A DNA stretch of 64,000 nt from an uncultured Steroidobacter sp. (GTDB lineage Bacteria; Pseudomonadota; Gammaproteobacteria; Steroidobacterales; Steroidobacteraceae). The stretch's first letter is position 1; every line of letters starts with the position of its first letter. The position numbers and the translations under genes are program-made. The stretch spans positions 52,812-116,811 of the forward strand of contig CALMII010000059.1 in the NCBI GenBank assembly GCA_937864115.1, in the 5' to 3' direction. The notes under the pieces are model-generated. The model saw nothing but the letters and a program-made list of their open reading frames with translations, ran no database searches and had not been told where the DNA came from. Of the stretch, positions 64,000 through 64,000 are shown one piece after another.

Positions 64000-64000
64000 A

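Overview
The window looks like the chromosome of a GC-rich gammaproteobacterium. The gene repertoire (bio genes in overlapping bioA-bioF-bioD order, gltB-gltD, an ExeA/GspB type II secretion pair, a YtrA-type ABC operon and a PQQ alcohol dehydrogenase) would suit the Xanthomonadales/Nevskiales/Steroidobacteraceae neighbourhood, but that placement is inference. No tRNA, rRNA, CRISPR array, insertion sequence or prophage was recognised. Most of the window is ordinary core metabolism. What stands out is the density of palindromic repeats, in at least five families, and a few accessory gene pairs.

Layout. 1-8.7 kb: a glycogen operon on the + strand (glgP, 5' end outside the window; glgB; glgX; malQ) followed by a VOC protein, with a different palindrome in each of the first three gaps. 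8.8-12.3 kb: a DUF4143-type ATPase behind a nested palindrome, then a secreted PQQ quinohemoprotein dehydrogenase. 12.3-15.3 kb: biotin operon bioA-bioF-bioD on the - strand. 15.6-18 kb: a LysR regulator, two coupled GNAT acetyltransferases and a truncated OxyR-like DNA-binding fragment. 18-21.3 kb: a periplasmic redox cluster (MauG/CcpA peroxidase, Tat-exported phosphoesterase, monoheme cytochrome c, rhodanese). 21.3-25.7 kb: an accessory island with a nucleotidyltransferase/basic-protein pair divergent from a large OB-fold SF1 helicase whose C-terminal nuclease-like domain seems to have lost acidic residues. 25.8-28.5 kb: lipoprotein amidohydrolase and a Cys/Met-metabolism PLP enzyme. 28.5-35 kb: a TetR-TolC-adaptor-RND efflux operon. 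35-39.3 kb: a cNMP-domain patatin phospholipase and the gspB/exeA pair. 39.5-42 kb: a YadG/YadH-like ABC exporter and a second small-protein/nucleotidyltransferase pair. 42-48.3 kb: gltB-gltD. 48.7-53.6 kb: NTF2-like lipoprotein, CsgG-like/SH3 protein, pirin, oligopeptidase A. 53.6-59.2 kb: gamma-carbonic anhydrase, two FtsX-like permeases, and a GntR/ABC operon. 59.3-62 kb: aroE, hemB, tag. 62-64 kb: an ECF sigma factor operon cut by the window end, whose last gene reads as carrying two compensating frameshifts.

The most interesting signal is a dispersed GC-rich palindrome (family D; copies near 20785, 31606, 43561, 52326 and 60234). It is not confined to intergenic DNA. It is translated in frame inside oligopeptidase A, forms the C-terminal tail of the RND adaptor, and sits at the 5' end of the rhodanese gene. 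This resembles protein-coding palindromic elements known from Rickettsia. The second is the helicase/nucleotidyltransferase island, a candidate defence or toxin-antitoxin locus. All functional calls come from reading motifs by eye; no database search was run.
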